Part shown: one piece after another, positions 24,751 to 36,765 of the stretch | How positions within the stretch are numbered: the stretch's first letter is position 1 | Layout: every line of letters begins with the position of its first letter | Source of the DNA: Rhabditoides inermis | Taxonomy: Eukaryota > Nematoda > Chromadorea > Rhabditida > Rhabditidae | Assembly (NCBI GenBank): GCA_963966185.1 | Contig: CAWZYM010000293.1 | Span: 1 to 64,000 of the forward strand | Direction: 5' to 3' | Length of the DNA: 64,000 bases | Translations under genes and position numbers: made by a program | Notes under the pieces: generated by a model | Told to the model about the DNA's origin: nothing | The model's database searches: none | Seen by the model: the letters and a program-made list of their open reading frames with translations, nothing else

Positions 24751-24931
24751 TATAGATAGATAGATTTATTACCGATAACATGAGAAAATCGACATAGCAA
24801 CAAAAAGTGAAAACATGGAAAACGGCAGATATGGATGGGGTTGAATATAAATAAGGAATAATAACATAATAATATACGAAACAGAAAATATGGTCTCTAT
24901 AGGTTGCGCAATTTGCTAGGTGGCATAATAT

Positions 24932-25439
24932 CTAATGTAGAGAGTTGTGATTTGAAGACGGAAGGTCGGAAGGGTCGTTGACGGAAACTAAGTCATGAGG
25001 AAGGGAGTTCCAAATTACGAAGGTTCTGCTTAAAAAAGTGCTAGTACGGCCTGTGTGATCGAATGAGGGAACAATCCTAAATTCATGAGAGCCGCGAGTA
25101 CGAGTTGGAATAATTGCGAAAAGCCCATGATAGTCTAAAGTCGTTTTTGAGTGAATAACTTTGTGTATGTAAGTGACGTCATTTAAGAATCGCCTATTTT
25201 CAAGAGATTGGAGATTAAAAAATTGAAGGCGTTCGGGGTATGATAAGTTGCGTCCGATACGCTGACACACACGTCGAGTATAATAGCGTTGTATGCTTTC
25301 GATTAGGTTTACAGAAGCAACGTCAGTAGGGTTCCAGAGCTCGGTACAATATTCTAGTTTACAGCGAAAGTAGGTAGTGTACGCAGTAATCAGAAGAGTG
25401 GGGCTTCGTGTTTTGTATGTGCGAAGGAAATCATTTATA
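24932..25439 (-). CDS. LINE ORF2 3' part (after insertion)
   Basis: C-terminal region of the same ORF2: INDFLRTYKTRSPTLLITA, CKLEYCTELWNP, RRVCQRIGRNLSYPERLQFF and RTFVIWNSLPHDLV, as found after the RT core in CR1/Jockey-like elements. Counting one copy of the TA target site, its frame is the same as that of the upstream part, so the insertion alone separates the two halves. Confidence 0.85.
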
Positions 25440-27773
25440 CTGTCCCGATCACAAGCTTTGACCATTCGGCCGTGACGTCCCGGCCCGGGCCGTGACATAG
25501 CGTGACATTGATTATATATCGTTATCTGATCAAACTAAAAATAAACGAATAACACCATTAAACTCAGCATGTATGATTTGCCCGGAAAGCATATTTCAAT
25601 CTCATTTTCATCATTCAAATTGACACCCGGGTGCCCATGCGAGAAACACGATTCAGCATGAAAAGAAGCCGCTGTGATAGAAACCACACTGAGTATGGAT
25701 AAACGAACTTTTGGATTTAAACGTATCAATATATTGTTAATCTGTATACAAAATATCACAGTAAAGTTTATTTCACTTAACGAAATATTTAGATGCAAAG
25801 TGGCCGTTTCAAATTGACATCCTCCGATCTATATACTTTTCACTAGCTCAATGACGTCCGATCGAAATGAGATTTGCACCACTGAACTTCCCATATTGTG
25901 TTCCATCTTATTATAACGCTGTTTCAGCATTTCGTTTTCATGATTTTCACAACTTTTTCACACATGTGGCTTGTTTCGAGAACCCGGTGCGAGAGAGGAG
26001 GGGGCGGGGCGTAGAGGAGTCGCGTCTCTCTGGCTGTGTCCTGCCACAGGCGGGCGAGACTGCGACGCGATAATATTTATGACTTCTCCCATTCAAATTC
26101 ATGAAATCAAAACTGATCAATCTGAAATAGTTTTCAGTTTCTCACAAACATTTCCAGCTTCAAAAAGAGGTCTCATAAGGACATAAGCAACTAACATCAT
26201 GACGTCCACGATTTCAGACCAGTCTTCGTTTGCACACGGCGTTATTTGAGAAACCAATTATCATTTTTGTTGCACTGTTTTCGTCTTGTTGAGACAAGTA
26301 AAATAACATCTTATTTTTGAAATTTGGACCATTTTGAACATATTCAGGAATTACCACCCGGACTAATTGCCAGTTAGTTAAAGATGAGTGATTGTGCAAA
26401 TCTACCTCAGACTCCATCTTTTATGGCCCTCTCCCTTTGTCAAAATGCCGACTACCACGTTCTCTATTGACTTTCCCCTGCATCCGCCTGTAGCACGCTT
26501 CAGGCAGATTTGGGCTTGGGTGTGAGTGGAGACTCGATATGAGAGAGTGTGTAAGAGAGTAGGAACCAGACGCGAGAGGGTTAGAGAACACGTGAATGCA
26601 GAGAGGAAGAGTTTCAGACAAATATTAGAGACCGTGTTGCATGCAGAGAGTGAACATCGAAGCTGTAAAAAGTGCGTGGTATCTTTGTGATCACGCAAGT
26701 TGAGCTTCCAATTCCAGCCTGAGTGGCGATACTGATTTTGTTCAAATTGGTCCAAATTTAAAATTGAAGACGTCATTTTACTCCTCTTAATGAGAAAAAG
26801 CCGATGAGCACAAATTCAAAACTGGTTTCTCAAACACTAAAGAGCAGCAGAGGTGAAAAGTTTCGCTATTTCTTGATTTTTTTGTTAGAAAAAGTGCAAA
26901 CTACATATTTCTAATCCACACCGGTATTAGTCGGGCTCACTCTTGTGCTATTCCATTTGCGAAAAAAGTACTATGACAACTAAAGCTCTAACAATGCGGC
27001 CATACTTCAGAAGATATCGTGTTTCGTCAGTTTCTTATGAGACCTCTTTTGGAAGCTCGAAATATTCGTGACAAACTGAAAACAATTTCAGATTGATCAG
27101 TTTTGATTTCATGAATTTGAATGGGAGAAGTCATAAATATTATCGCGTCGCAGTCTCGCCCGCCTGTGGCAGGACACAGCCAGAGAGACGCGACTCCTCT
27201 ACGCCCCGCCCCCTCCTCTCTCGCACCGGGTTCTCGAAACAAGCCACATGTGTGAAAAAGTTGTGAAAATCATGAAAACGAAATGCTGAAACAGCGTTAT
27301 AATAAGATGGAACACAATATGGGAAGTTCAGTGGTGCAAATCTCATTTCGATCGGACGTCATTGAGCTAGTGAAAAGTATATAGATCGGAGGATGTCAAT
27401 TTGAAACGGCCACTTTGCATCTAAATATTTCGTTAAGTGAAATAAACTTTACTGTGATATTTTGTATACAGATTAACAATATATTGATACGTTTAAATCC
27501 AAAAGTTCGTTTATCCATACTCAGTGTGGTTTCTATCACAGCGGCTTCTTTTCATGCTGAATCGTGTTTCTCGCATGGGCACCCGGGTGTCAATTTGAAT
27601 GATGAAAATGAGATTGAAATATGCTTTCCGGGCAAATCATACATGCTGAGTTTAATGGTGTTATTCGTTTATTTTTAGTTTGATCAGATAACGATATATA
27701 ATCAATGTCACGCTATGTCACGGCCCGGGCCGGGACGTCACGGCCGAATGGTCAAAGCTTGTGATCGGGACAG
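25440..27773. mobile_element. 2.33-kb foldback transposon with 0.74-kb inverted repeats
   Basis: Left arm 25440-26182 and right arm 27033-27773 are reverse complements. Open frames within the two arms translate identically (for example 25535-25798 minus and 27415-27678 plus, 87 residues each). Termini are CTGTCCCGATCACAAGC and its complement, flanked by TA at 25438-25439 and 27774-27775. The 850-bp centre (26183-27032) has no recognisable transposase, so the element is non-autonomous. Long arms with a TA target fit a Tc1/mariner-related foldback element; Tc4/Tc5-type elements have long arms but use TNA targets. It is nested in LINE ORF2. Confidence 0.9.
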
Positions 27774-30150
27774 TAGAATAGAGAGTTTGCTGAACAATTT
27801 GTTTTAGATGATCACGGAACAACAAGTTATTATTCACTAGAATACCAAGATCTTTGGCAGCATCTATTGGTTTGAGAACGCAGCCGTGAGCTGTATAAGT
27901 GTGCCTTGGATTCCGCTTGCCTATATGCAATATTTGTGTTTTCTCAGTGGATATCTGAAGACCCCAAGTGGCTGACCAAGCTGCGACTGTGTCGATAGCT
28001 TTTTGAAAGGTAGTTGCAGCAGTAGTGCTGGTATAATTGAAATGATAGGAAATTTTCAGATCATCAGCGTAAAGCGCATGATAAACATCTTTTGGAAGGT
28101 TATCTGGAATGTTATCAATGAAAATGTTGAACAACAGGGGACCAAGACATGAGCCTTGTGGAACGCCACAATTAACGACACGCGGTGAAGAACGCCTTGA
28201 GCCGATCATGATAGACTGCTTGCGATTTTTGAGAAATTCGATTATCCAGCCAAGCGCGTTTCCGCGAATACCGATAGCGTCAAGTTTCTTAAAAAGAAGA
28301 TCGTGATTTATAGTGTCAAATGCTTTCTTAAAATCAAAGTAAATACAATCGATAACAAAATCGGATGAAGTATGCTTGCACCAGTTCATATGACATTCAA
28401 TCAGTTGCGCATTAGTAGATCGATTTTTTCGGAAACCAAATTGTTTTTCCGAGAGTAAGCTATGCTGTTCTAAATATTTTGTGATCTGCTGAACACAGAT
28501 TCTTTCCATTACTTTGGAAATGCTACAAGTGAGAGAAATCGGCCTGTAGTTTGAAACAGATTCACGTGCGCCTTTTTTGAATAATGGTTTTACCCAAGCT
28601 TCTTTCCAAATAGATGGGATTTTTCTGACAGACATGGACATTGCAAAAAGAATCGTCAATGGAACGGAAATGGAATTAACTGTTTGTTTTAGAAACACAT
28701 TATTTATGCCGTCTGGAGAAGTGTTATATTTAGAATCAAGTTTGGAAATAGTTTTATGAACTCCAAGGAAAGTAATATCGATCATGTCAAGTGAATGCGA
28801 GAGTTTAGGCAAGTCAGTACCAGGTGGTGCATCGATATTGCGATATACCGAATCAAAATAGTCAGCAAAGATTTCGCATTTATCGAGTGTGTTGTGAATG
28901 AATTCGCCATCTTGGCAAACTGCGCCGATGCCACCGTCGGGATGCATTTCATTTCGAACATCGCGATAGAAAGCTGATTTATTACCATTCAAGATTAGTT
29001 TAGACTCTCGCTTGCAATTCCAAGAAGTTATTGCTTTACGTAGGCGACGCTGTGATCTATCAGATTCAATGGAGTGAGGTCTTGTTTTAGAAAGTTTAAT
29101 TGCCTGTCGCTTCAGCTTTTGTAGATAACGAGGTAATAAGCGGGGGCGATTGATAGCCGGAGCGACAAGCGGAATATTTGAATCAATAATGCCATTTATG
29201 ATTTCGTAAAACTTAGATGCAGCTTGCTCTACCGTCTTTCCAATAAAAACTTGTGTCCATCGAATAGAATCTATAGCATTGTTAATAACATCCCAATTTG
29301 CTTTTTTGAAATTTCTCATGAAATGAGGTTTTTGGTGTTCGGGAGTGTCTTCGATGCGCAATACAAATTCAACGGGTAGGTGATCGCATGTGCTGAAACG
29401 ATCATAGACGCGCGTACTAGTTACAAGAGAGGAATTGTCGACCAGGATTATATCAAGAGTGTTTGATTTTATGCCAGTTCGTTTGACCATAGTTGGCTTA
29501 TTTACTGTTTGACACATCGAATGCAAGCAAGCGAAATCCAAGAGCGATTTGTCAAATGAGTCAAATGCACGGCTGCATTTCCAATCAATTGAGGGCGCAT
29601 TGAAATCGCCTAACACAACATGTGATCTATTTTCTGAATCAACAAGTGAATCTAGTTCAGAGATGAGCTGGAACCCTGTTCTTTTTATTTCGGGAGTGGA
29701 ACCGGGAGTACGGTAGCAAGCAATGAAACGTATTGGTCTGTCTATGAGCAAATGATTGGAAGGGAAAATGTCGAATGAGAGAATTTCGGAGAGATTATTG
29801 ATAGATATTGATCTAATGAGCTTGATAGAAATGTTTGATTGATACAACGCCATTACACCACCTGCATGAGTTAGCCTATCGGAACGCAGTATAGTATAGC
29901 GACCACCCAATGAGAGTGACGCAATTGATTCGTGTGGGCTGAGCCACGTTTCAGTCAATATAACAATCATGGGCTTTTCGGTGTTTAAAAGAGATTCAAG
30001 TTCATACAGCTTGTTTCTAACCGAGCGCACGTTAATAAGCAGAACCTTCGAAGTCGGAATTTTAACATAGTTACTAGAATCAACGAGGATACATCCTACA
30101 GTATCACAATCTACATTATCTACAAAAGAGTGAGGGGAAGCCACCTGCAC
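27774..30150 (-). CDS. LINE ORF2 5' part: endonuclease and reverse transcriptase
   Basis: Starts MQVASPHSFVDNVDC and runs about 790 codons to the foldback insertion. The N-terminal APE-type endonuclease shows LLINVRSVRNK, VILTETWLSP, FIACYRTPGS, VVLGDFNAPSIDW and CDHLPVEF. The reverse transcriptase shows NYRPISLTCSISKVMERI, FGFRKNRSTNAQL, IYFDFKKAFDTINHDLL, VPQGSCLGPLLFNIFIDN, the catalytic HALYADDLK, and WGLQISTEKTQIL. These give target-primed reverse transcription of the element RNA. The frame is open throughout. It is broken only by the 2.33-kb insertion at 25440-27773; the rest of ORF2 continues at 25439-24932. Confidence 0.9.
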
Positions 30151-30186
30151 ATAGAGAGGGGGAAGAACTGGTGCCTGACGAGCTCC

Positions 30187-31215
30187 CTAGGAGACAGCGG
30201 ACTCCATCGGCACGACAGCGGGCTCGGAAGAGGATCCGGCGACGTTGAGCTGCGAGTCCTCGGCGACACGCTTCGGCTCCTGGAAAGTGCCTCCGGCAGA
30301 CTGGTCAGCAACCCTCTTAGACCCGCGAGTAGAAGAGACAGAGCGCGCGGTAGAAGCGGAAGCAGCGCGAGAACGGGAAGCACGAGACTGCGAGCGCGCG
30401 GAAGCGGCGGCGGCGGTGGTGGAACGGCTGCTCCTGGAGGCGGGGGCGATGGGCTGCACGAACTCGCTGACGAGAGGCGGAGGGGGCGCGGCTGCAGTCG
30501 CGGGCGCGTGATCCTTGAAGTCGCGGGGAACCCGAAGCTTGACGAGACGGCAGTCACGTACAACGAAGGCGACCTTGCCGGCAGCTTCGTTGAGGGTCTT
30601 GGCCTGCGTCCGGAGAGCGCGATCCTCGGCGAGCTCCTCCTCCGTGTAGTCACGACGAGCATAGCGGAATTGAACCGTCTCCAGCTCCGACCACCTGTGC
30701 GAGTAAATGCCCGAAAGCAGGCGGTCCCTGAGCAGGTTCGTCTCCAGCTGGACCTTGATGATGCGGTTTCCCTTGGGCGGGGTGGCGGGGTGGCGGTGGC
30801 AAGAGATCTTCTTCTGGCCGTACAGTTGGATCAGCTCCTCGTCACCGGTGGCGCGAACGAGCTCCCCGATGAAGAGGAAATCGTCCTTGGTGGTCTCCTC
30901 TTCAGTCCTCTTCTCTTCCCTGCCGACGATAACGGCACGGGTCGCCTTGTCGAGGAACACGGCGCGAGCCGACTCCGAGTGCATCGCGCGTGCCACACTC
31001 GAGTAGGTGAGCGTGGGAAAGTGGGGCGAGCGGGCGGCAGGGGGCGAGTCGATTGCAGCCACCAGACGAGACAGTGCCGCGGTGTTTTGCGACACCGTCT
31101 CTTGAATAGCCTCCAACTGCTTGCCCTGGTTGGCGATGAGCTTGCCGTGCTGCTCGATCAGGAGATTCTGCTGCTCGAGCATGCGAGAGAAAAAAGCGAA
31201 TTGGGAAGAATCCAT
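30187..31215 (-). CDS. LINE ORF1 protein (342 aa)
   Basis: 342 codons starting MDSSQFAFFSRMLEQQ. Residues about 8-50 form heptads of a coiled coil (LLIEQHGKLIANQGKQLEAI), followed by a charged middle domain and a Ser/Arg/Ala-rich basic tail. No CCHC zinc knuckle is seen. Proteins of this type bind the element RNA and act as chaperones in the ribonucleoprotein. It lies just upstream of ORF2 on the same strand. The codon use is GC-rich, unlike the AT-rich ORF2, which is odd for one element and may reflect different selection. Confidence 0.8.
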   Translation of the reverse strand: MDSSQFAFFSRMLEQQNLLIEQHGKLIANQGKQLEAIQETVSQNTAALSRLVAAIDSPPAARSPHFPTLTYSSVARAMHSESARAVFLDKATRAVIVGREEKRTEEETTKDDFLFIGELVRATGDEELIQLYGQKKISCHRHPATPPKGNRIIKVQLETNLLRDRLLSGIYSHRWSELETVQFRYARRDYTEEELAEDRALRTQAKTLNEAAGKVAFVVRDCRLVKLRVPRDFKDHAPATAAAPPPPLVSEFVQPIAPASRSSRSTTAAAASARSQSRASRSRAASASTARSVSSTRGSKRVADQSAGGTFQEPKRVAEDSQLNVAGSSSEPAVVPMESAVS

Positions 31216-31477
31216 GGCAGTACCTGGTTTGGGTGGCTTTTACTCCATACAAAAAAACCACCCAAAAGAGCGAGAGAGTGAGAAAGAGGGAAGCGCGCAA
31301 GAGATGGAAGCAGCTAACCCGACTCACGGTACGGGCCCAGTTTCATAAACGTATCCACTGGGCCAAGTTGGCGTGAAGCTGCGGTAGATCAGGGGGCGAT
31401 CAATACGGCAGTGGCGCGGGAGAGGGGCGAATAGGGCAACCACTCTCTAGCGAGACACGCGAGGGAATGACTTCACG

Positions 31478-31480
<3 letters not shown>

Positions 31481-31525
<45 letters not shown>
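31481..31525. repeat. (GA)n microsatellite
   Basis: About 45 bp of GA repeat in the spacer between the LINE 5' end and broken gene copy B. No gene is seen in 31345-31790. Confidence 0.9.
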
Positions 31526-31527
<2 letters not shown>

Positions 31528-31798
31528 ATACTATAAATAAATAGTTTATTACCATGTTGCGTACTCGACATGTGCATCATAGGAATCATAACAGTGCTTA
31601 CGGTCGGATAGTAAAAAGGAAAAAAAGAAGAAACATTCAAAGATCAAAGAGTAGACAATAAGCAAACTACAAATGTCGAATTTTAGACATGGGTAGAAAA
31701 TGGGGATTGTCTACTAAGTGGGATTTCACGCTACTGGTTCTCGCAGATTCAACAATATCAGATGGAAAATATAAATAAATTCTAGGGCGAATACCCGC

Positions 31799-32397
31799 TT
31801 CCCGCTGCGTTGTCGTACGATACCAAGCAACCGCCAGCTGCGAAAATGGTCAAGACTCCAGCCGAGAGAGGAGCAGGCTGCCATCCAGAGACAGAATCGG
31901 CAACGCACACATATACCGTACTTTACCCCTCTGATTGTTTGTGTAGCCGCGTGTATTGTATGTTTTATGTATTGTTTGTTGATTGTTGTAGGTATTTGTG
32001 GTTCTCTTAATCGAGAACAAAATAGGGTTCTTGGAGCTACGACGACGTCTAGAATTGTTCCACTGCGACAAAAGACGGATGATTTTGATGTGAAAATGAA
32101 GCGTATGTGGCCGCTTCCAGTGGAGGAGCGCTGGCGATGCGCAGAGGTGAGCGCACCGGCTTCTTCCATTGTATCATTCTCCTTCAGAAGGCGGCGGTTG
32201 ATGATGGAGACATGCGGTCACTGCTTTCACACCTGAAGACATTCGGGCGCTCGGAGGCTGCAAAGCCACAATTCTACTATGCATTCGGATACAGCGATCT
32301 ACAGAGAGTTTCTCAAAAGTCAGATGGTTCTACCGGCTACCATCGGTTCTTTCAACCGCAACATACACTCCTTCGATCGTAGCCACGAGAAGGTACG

Positions 32398-32455
<58 letters not shown>

Positions 32456-32497
32456 TTCCTTCTCCCTCTCTCTCTCTCTTTTCTCTCTCTCTCTTTT

Positions 32498-32542
<45 letters not shown>

Positions 32543-32820
32543 TTCTCCCTCTCTCTCTCTTCCCCCCCTCTCTCTCTCTGTTATTAATCTTTATTTACGT
32601 TAGAACTACCATGCCACCACATTCCTCACCCATCCCGATGGAAGGGAGGCGTCTCGCTTCGATATGGGACTAAAAGAGCTGGAGGTGGGTGCAGGCTCCG
32701 CCCAATCTGACCCCGCCCCTTTGTTGTAGGAGATGTGGGCGCTGTGGCGAAGCGGCTGAGTGCCTTCTGGAAGATGGCCAACGACGCCGACGACAGGGAA
32801 GAGGGGGAGGTGGGTGTGCG
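31799..32820 (+). pseudogene. Broken gene segment, copy B (inverted duplicate of 21 kb)
   Basis: Plus-strand relative of 20436-21440. Blocks read LRKWSRLQPREEQAAIQ, LRQKTDDFDVKMKRMWPLPVEERWRCAE, AAVDDGDMRSLLSHLKTFG, YREFLKSQMVLPATIGSFN and NYHATTFLTHPDGREASRF. Compared with copy A it lacks the intron and the exon edges between the ...HAFGY and IFRDLF blocks (about 32285). It also lacks one base after GAGATGTGGGCGCTGTGG, so the last block shifts into a TGA. A long CT tract (32398-32580) follows the same GTACGC donor as in copy A. Each copy keeps some residues the other has lost, so neither is simply the parent. Family not recognised. Confidence 0.6.
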
Positions 32821-32829
32821 GCGCGATAG

Positions 32830-33281
32830 TCACAATTAGACTTCTAATGAGCTGTTCGTGCTTGCCTTTTCTTGTGATTCGTTGTTGTTTTTCATCTTGT
32901 TTGTTGTTGAATATAAACGTTTCGTGCATCTGAAACGTTGCTCTATCGTGAAGCCATTGATATTTTCATCACGAAACCTTCGTTAGAACTTTGTTTCATT
33001 GCTTTTTCGGACCGATCAGTGGCCAGGCACTGCCGCTGAACTTTTTTTCTGTTTTGTTTATACTTGTTATGTTTTTCCGGTAACGTAACACTTCCCCTTT
33101 TGTCAAGGTTACTATTTTAATCATCACACACCTTTTTAATCCCGGTTTCTCATGACCAACTTGTCGTTCATCAGACGCGAGCTCAGCCGGACCATGTGCC
33201 GTTTTCTTTCTCCCGCGCGCTATCAGTGCCAGCTTCACACCCTCTCTTTCCCCCTCTCTCCTCTCTCTTTCTCTCTCTCTA

Positions 33282-33316
<35 letters not shown>

Positions 33317-34600
33317 ATCCGCCGGGCAAACGGCGGGAAGCGCGAGGGGTGAATTAATGCGAGTATTAATCGTGACGCGCCGGCCAATGAGACACACACC
33401 GACCATGCAGAGTGTTTGATAGTTTCGATAATCTCCCTGCGCTCAGACTGTTCAATCGCAACTGTGAAGAGACTCAGTCTCATCATTGAGTGATTGAATC
33501 AACTTTCTCTTTGGTCAGTATATGTGGATTTTAATTATTTCAATATTTATGCACTCAGAACTCCATAATACCGTTGGTTCTGCATCTGGAACAGTAAACG
33601 ACCGCTATTCATTTTTTATGTACTTGCTATTGAACCGGTTTTCCTGACTATTTTCTGTCCCTCCGTATTTATATTATCTACTAGTATATGTTTTATCGAT
33701 ACTTGTCTCTATCACTTGACATTTCAACATGTGTTTGCTGCCAACCAACAATCATCGGCACCACATTTTGGTACGAATCCAGCTTGCAACAAGTCTTTTT
33801 GACAATGTGTGCAATGAATTTTTCCTAGTGGTCATAATCAGCTTATCTCATGTTATCGTTTAGCTATCTGTGTGTGTGCTTCTTTTTTATAAATGAATTG
33901 ATAGCGAATTGCTACTTTCCGAGCAACCCGAATGACATTCGCAGAGTTATTGTCTGATCCACTGTAATACTGAACAACTCAATGTTCACAAATCAGAACA
34001 TCTTCGCTTTTTTCCCGCTATCGCATATTATCACTATCTGATAGTGTTTTCAGTGCTGGTATGTGTGTCAAAATCGCGCCTGCAAATCCGCTTATTTCCC
34101 CAGATCTGGTGCCATTTAGATTTATGGTCTATATTTTACCCCCTCTACCATTCCTTTTCCTATTGCACAAACGATTGCTCCTATCGATTCCCATAGTTTT
34201 TTGTGGTTTCCACTATTATGCAAATCCTATTACGATCGAAACGCGGTGCACCGAGAGACGTGATCGCTGCACTTCTTATTGGAAGTTTCTCGGTTCACAC
34301 TGTTCCCAAATGTCTTTTTCTCGATATCTTTTTTCTACCTCCTACCAGAAAATGTCAATAGCTGATGAAAGTGACGGTGTTTAAGATTTTTATTCATCAA
34401 TTCATCAATAATAACAGAAAATTGCTCCTAACACTGTATTTGTCCGTTTGCGCGTTTCTTGTGGGTGTAATGAAGGGATGATGGATCTGTATGTGCGCGG
34501 TTTGTCACTTTCTTTCGCGCACCACGATCATTGCACATGTGTCTGTGCTGTTGCTATGCTGACGTCCGATTGCCGCTCAGACTTTCCCTCCCGCACTATT
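32830..34600. other. Intergenic region
   Basis: About 1.8 kb with no supported gene on either strand. A CT tract lies at 33243-33314. The sequence is otherwise AT-rich and unstructured, upstream of the nucleoside transporter. Confidence 0.5.
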
Positions 34601-34624
34601 CTGCGATGCGGTAAGAGAGGCAGT

Positions 34625-36722
34625 ATGGAGATGCAAGAAGTCACCACCGGAAACGGTCACGCGCAGGTGATTGTTGATCGGATTGGATCGATGTGTCGAG
34701 TACGTTCACTGAGTATCGATTTATCGATCGATCAGGTGATCTCGGTGGATAAGGAAGTGGACGTGGATCAGCCAGAGTACATCGAAGAGGAGGTCACCGG
34801 GTGCATGCGATATGTCGAAGTGGCGCAGGTATTTTAATTATTTCTTAAATTTCTGAAAGATCGAAACAGGATTCCGTTTCGTAGATAGCTTCCTTATCTA
34901 TTCTGTTTTCTGTTCTTCGATCTACTTGAAAAACACTCATAGTTTACTTGTGATTTTTTTTTGCTCACGTTGACTTTGACCGTTCCAAGCTTCGAATACC
35001 ATGGTTATTTACCCGTTATCGAAAAGCTTCGTGGTTGTAAACATATACCACGAATGTTTGTTTGCAGATAGCAACAGTGTACATCTCCATGACGATAACC
35101 AAAGGCAAATGATTCTTTCAGACAGCCATCTCGTCGTTCACCTCCCGCCACGGCAGGCTCATCAACAGAGGCATACTGCTCGCTCTTCTCATCGGCTTCC
35201 ACGTCTACTTGGGTGAGTCTTGGCTGGCTCTCTTTTGTTGCTCCTATCTATTCATTCAACTTTGAGCTTGCATTTTTGTTATTTTTCAGTTATTGATCCT
35301 CTCGGGTGAGTGATGATATGAAATTTTTGCAATATGAAATTTTTGAAACATATATAAGTCTGTGCAACTGAGAAAAAAGATGCAATTGCAAGATCCGGTA
35401 AGCTAATCGACTATTTGGAATGATTTAAACGTAAAAAACGAGAATTTTATGAAAATGTACGCATTCGTGCTTGACGTCTCGACGTGGGCGCTAATAACAA
35501 AAAAAAACAAAAAAATCAATAACAAAAAATGCACCTTGGGGGAGGAGGAGGTCACTGTGTTCACTTGATGATGTGCAGGTTTCGCGTGGGCGCACGACTT
35601 CACCAAGGCAGAGCCGCTGATTGTCATCGTGGCTGTCGTATGGGTAGGCGTCATCTACTTCTGCCTAGCCAAGCCATACCTAGGAGACAGGTACGCTCTC
35701 CCCCCCTCTCTCTTATCTTATTGTTGTGGTTTGTGTTTTGTAGTTTGAGTCTTGATCTTTCCAGAGTTCGCCCGTATGCCGACAAGTACATCGCGCTGTT
35801 TCATGTGGTGTGGGCAAAGCTGCCAGTTAGGATGTGAGTTCCTAATTAAGTTCAGGTGATGCAAGTTGTAAGAATTATTTGATCAGCTTTGTTCCATTAA
35901 GATTACGGTAGGAGAATAATTTGATCTTCGTTCCCTTAGGATTACGATAGGATAATAAATTGATCTACTTTGTTCCCTTAGAAATGCGGTAGGAGAATGA
36001 TTTGACCGGCTTTGTTCCCTTAATATCACCTTCGTGCGTCGTTGGAAAAAAACGTTGTGCCATGGTATGGTGTAGTGTCATACTCCTCCTTTGATCCCTC
36101 CGCAGAGTTAATCTCTGGAATCGGGGGGATACCTTTACCTTTACCTTCGTTCCCTTAGGATCACGATAGGAGAATAATTCGACCTTTCAGAGCCTTCTAC
36201 CTCATCTACGCAGCGGCCATCATCACATTCCTCGCCATTGACACATCGTGAGTCTTTTTGTTACTTTTTTCAAATCAATGAACAATGAACAAGTGTTCTT
36301 GAAATATGCTGGAGATGCACCACAGTTTTCCAAGTCCAACAATCTGAGGAAATTGACCAGTTCCTAGACTGTAACCGCTAATCAGCAGTACTCTGTTGCA
36401 GCAACGACCGCTCGCGTCTCATAGGACTCGGCGGGTGCGCCGCCTTCATTCTACTCATGTGGCTGCTCAGTGTCGACAGAATGAAGGTCGGTGTATGGGG
36501 CAGAGTTGTTTTGTTGTCGTATCTGTACCAGGAAGAACAATCTTTCAGTGACAGTGCACAGTTATCTTCATTGCTAGGCAACTTTGATAGGACAGAACCG
36601 GTACAGGTACACTTACAGGTGCGATGGCGCACAGTGCTGTGGGGCTTCTCGCTTCAGTTCGTGCTGGGACTGCTCATTCTGCGGTGGGACTGGGGCAGCA
36701 GGTACGAGACACATTCTCTCTT

Positions 36723-36765
<43 letters not shown>

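Larger units (their letters stand above)
24752..31340 (-). mobile_element. CR1-like non-LTR retrotransposon (LINE)
   Basis: On the minus strand it carries a 5' leader, ORF1 (31215-30187), ORF2 (from 30150) and a 3' UTR ending in AATAAATC(TATC)n at about 24770-24752. Short-microsatellite tails are typical of CR1-type elements. ORF1 and ORF2 are separated by 36 nt. Apart from one transposon inserted in ORF2, the frames look intact, so the element was recently active. The 5' boundary near 31340 is approximate; I could not find a target-site duplication. Confidence 0.85.

Noticed and set aside
26402..26776. 124-codon frame in the centre of the foldback element as a possible transposase
   Set aside because: Too short, no DDE/DDD pattern and no helix-turn-helix that I can see.
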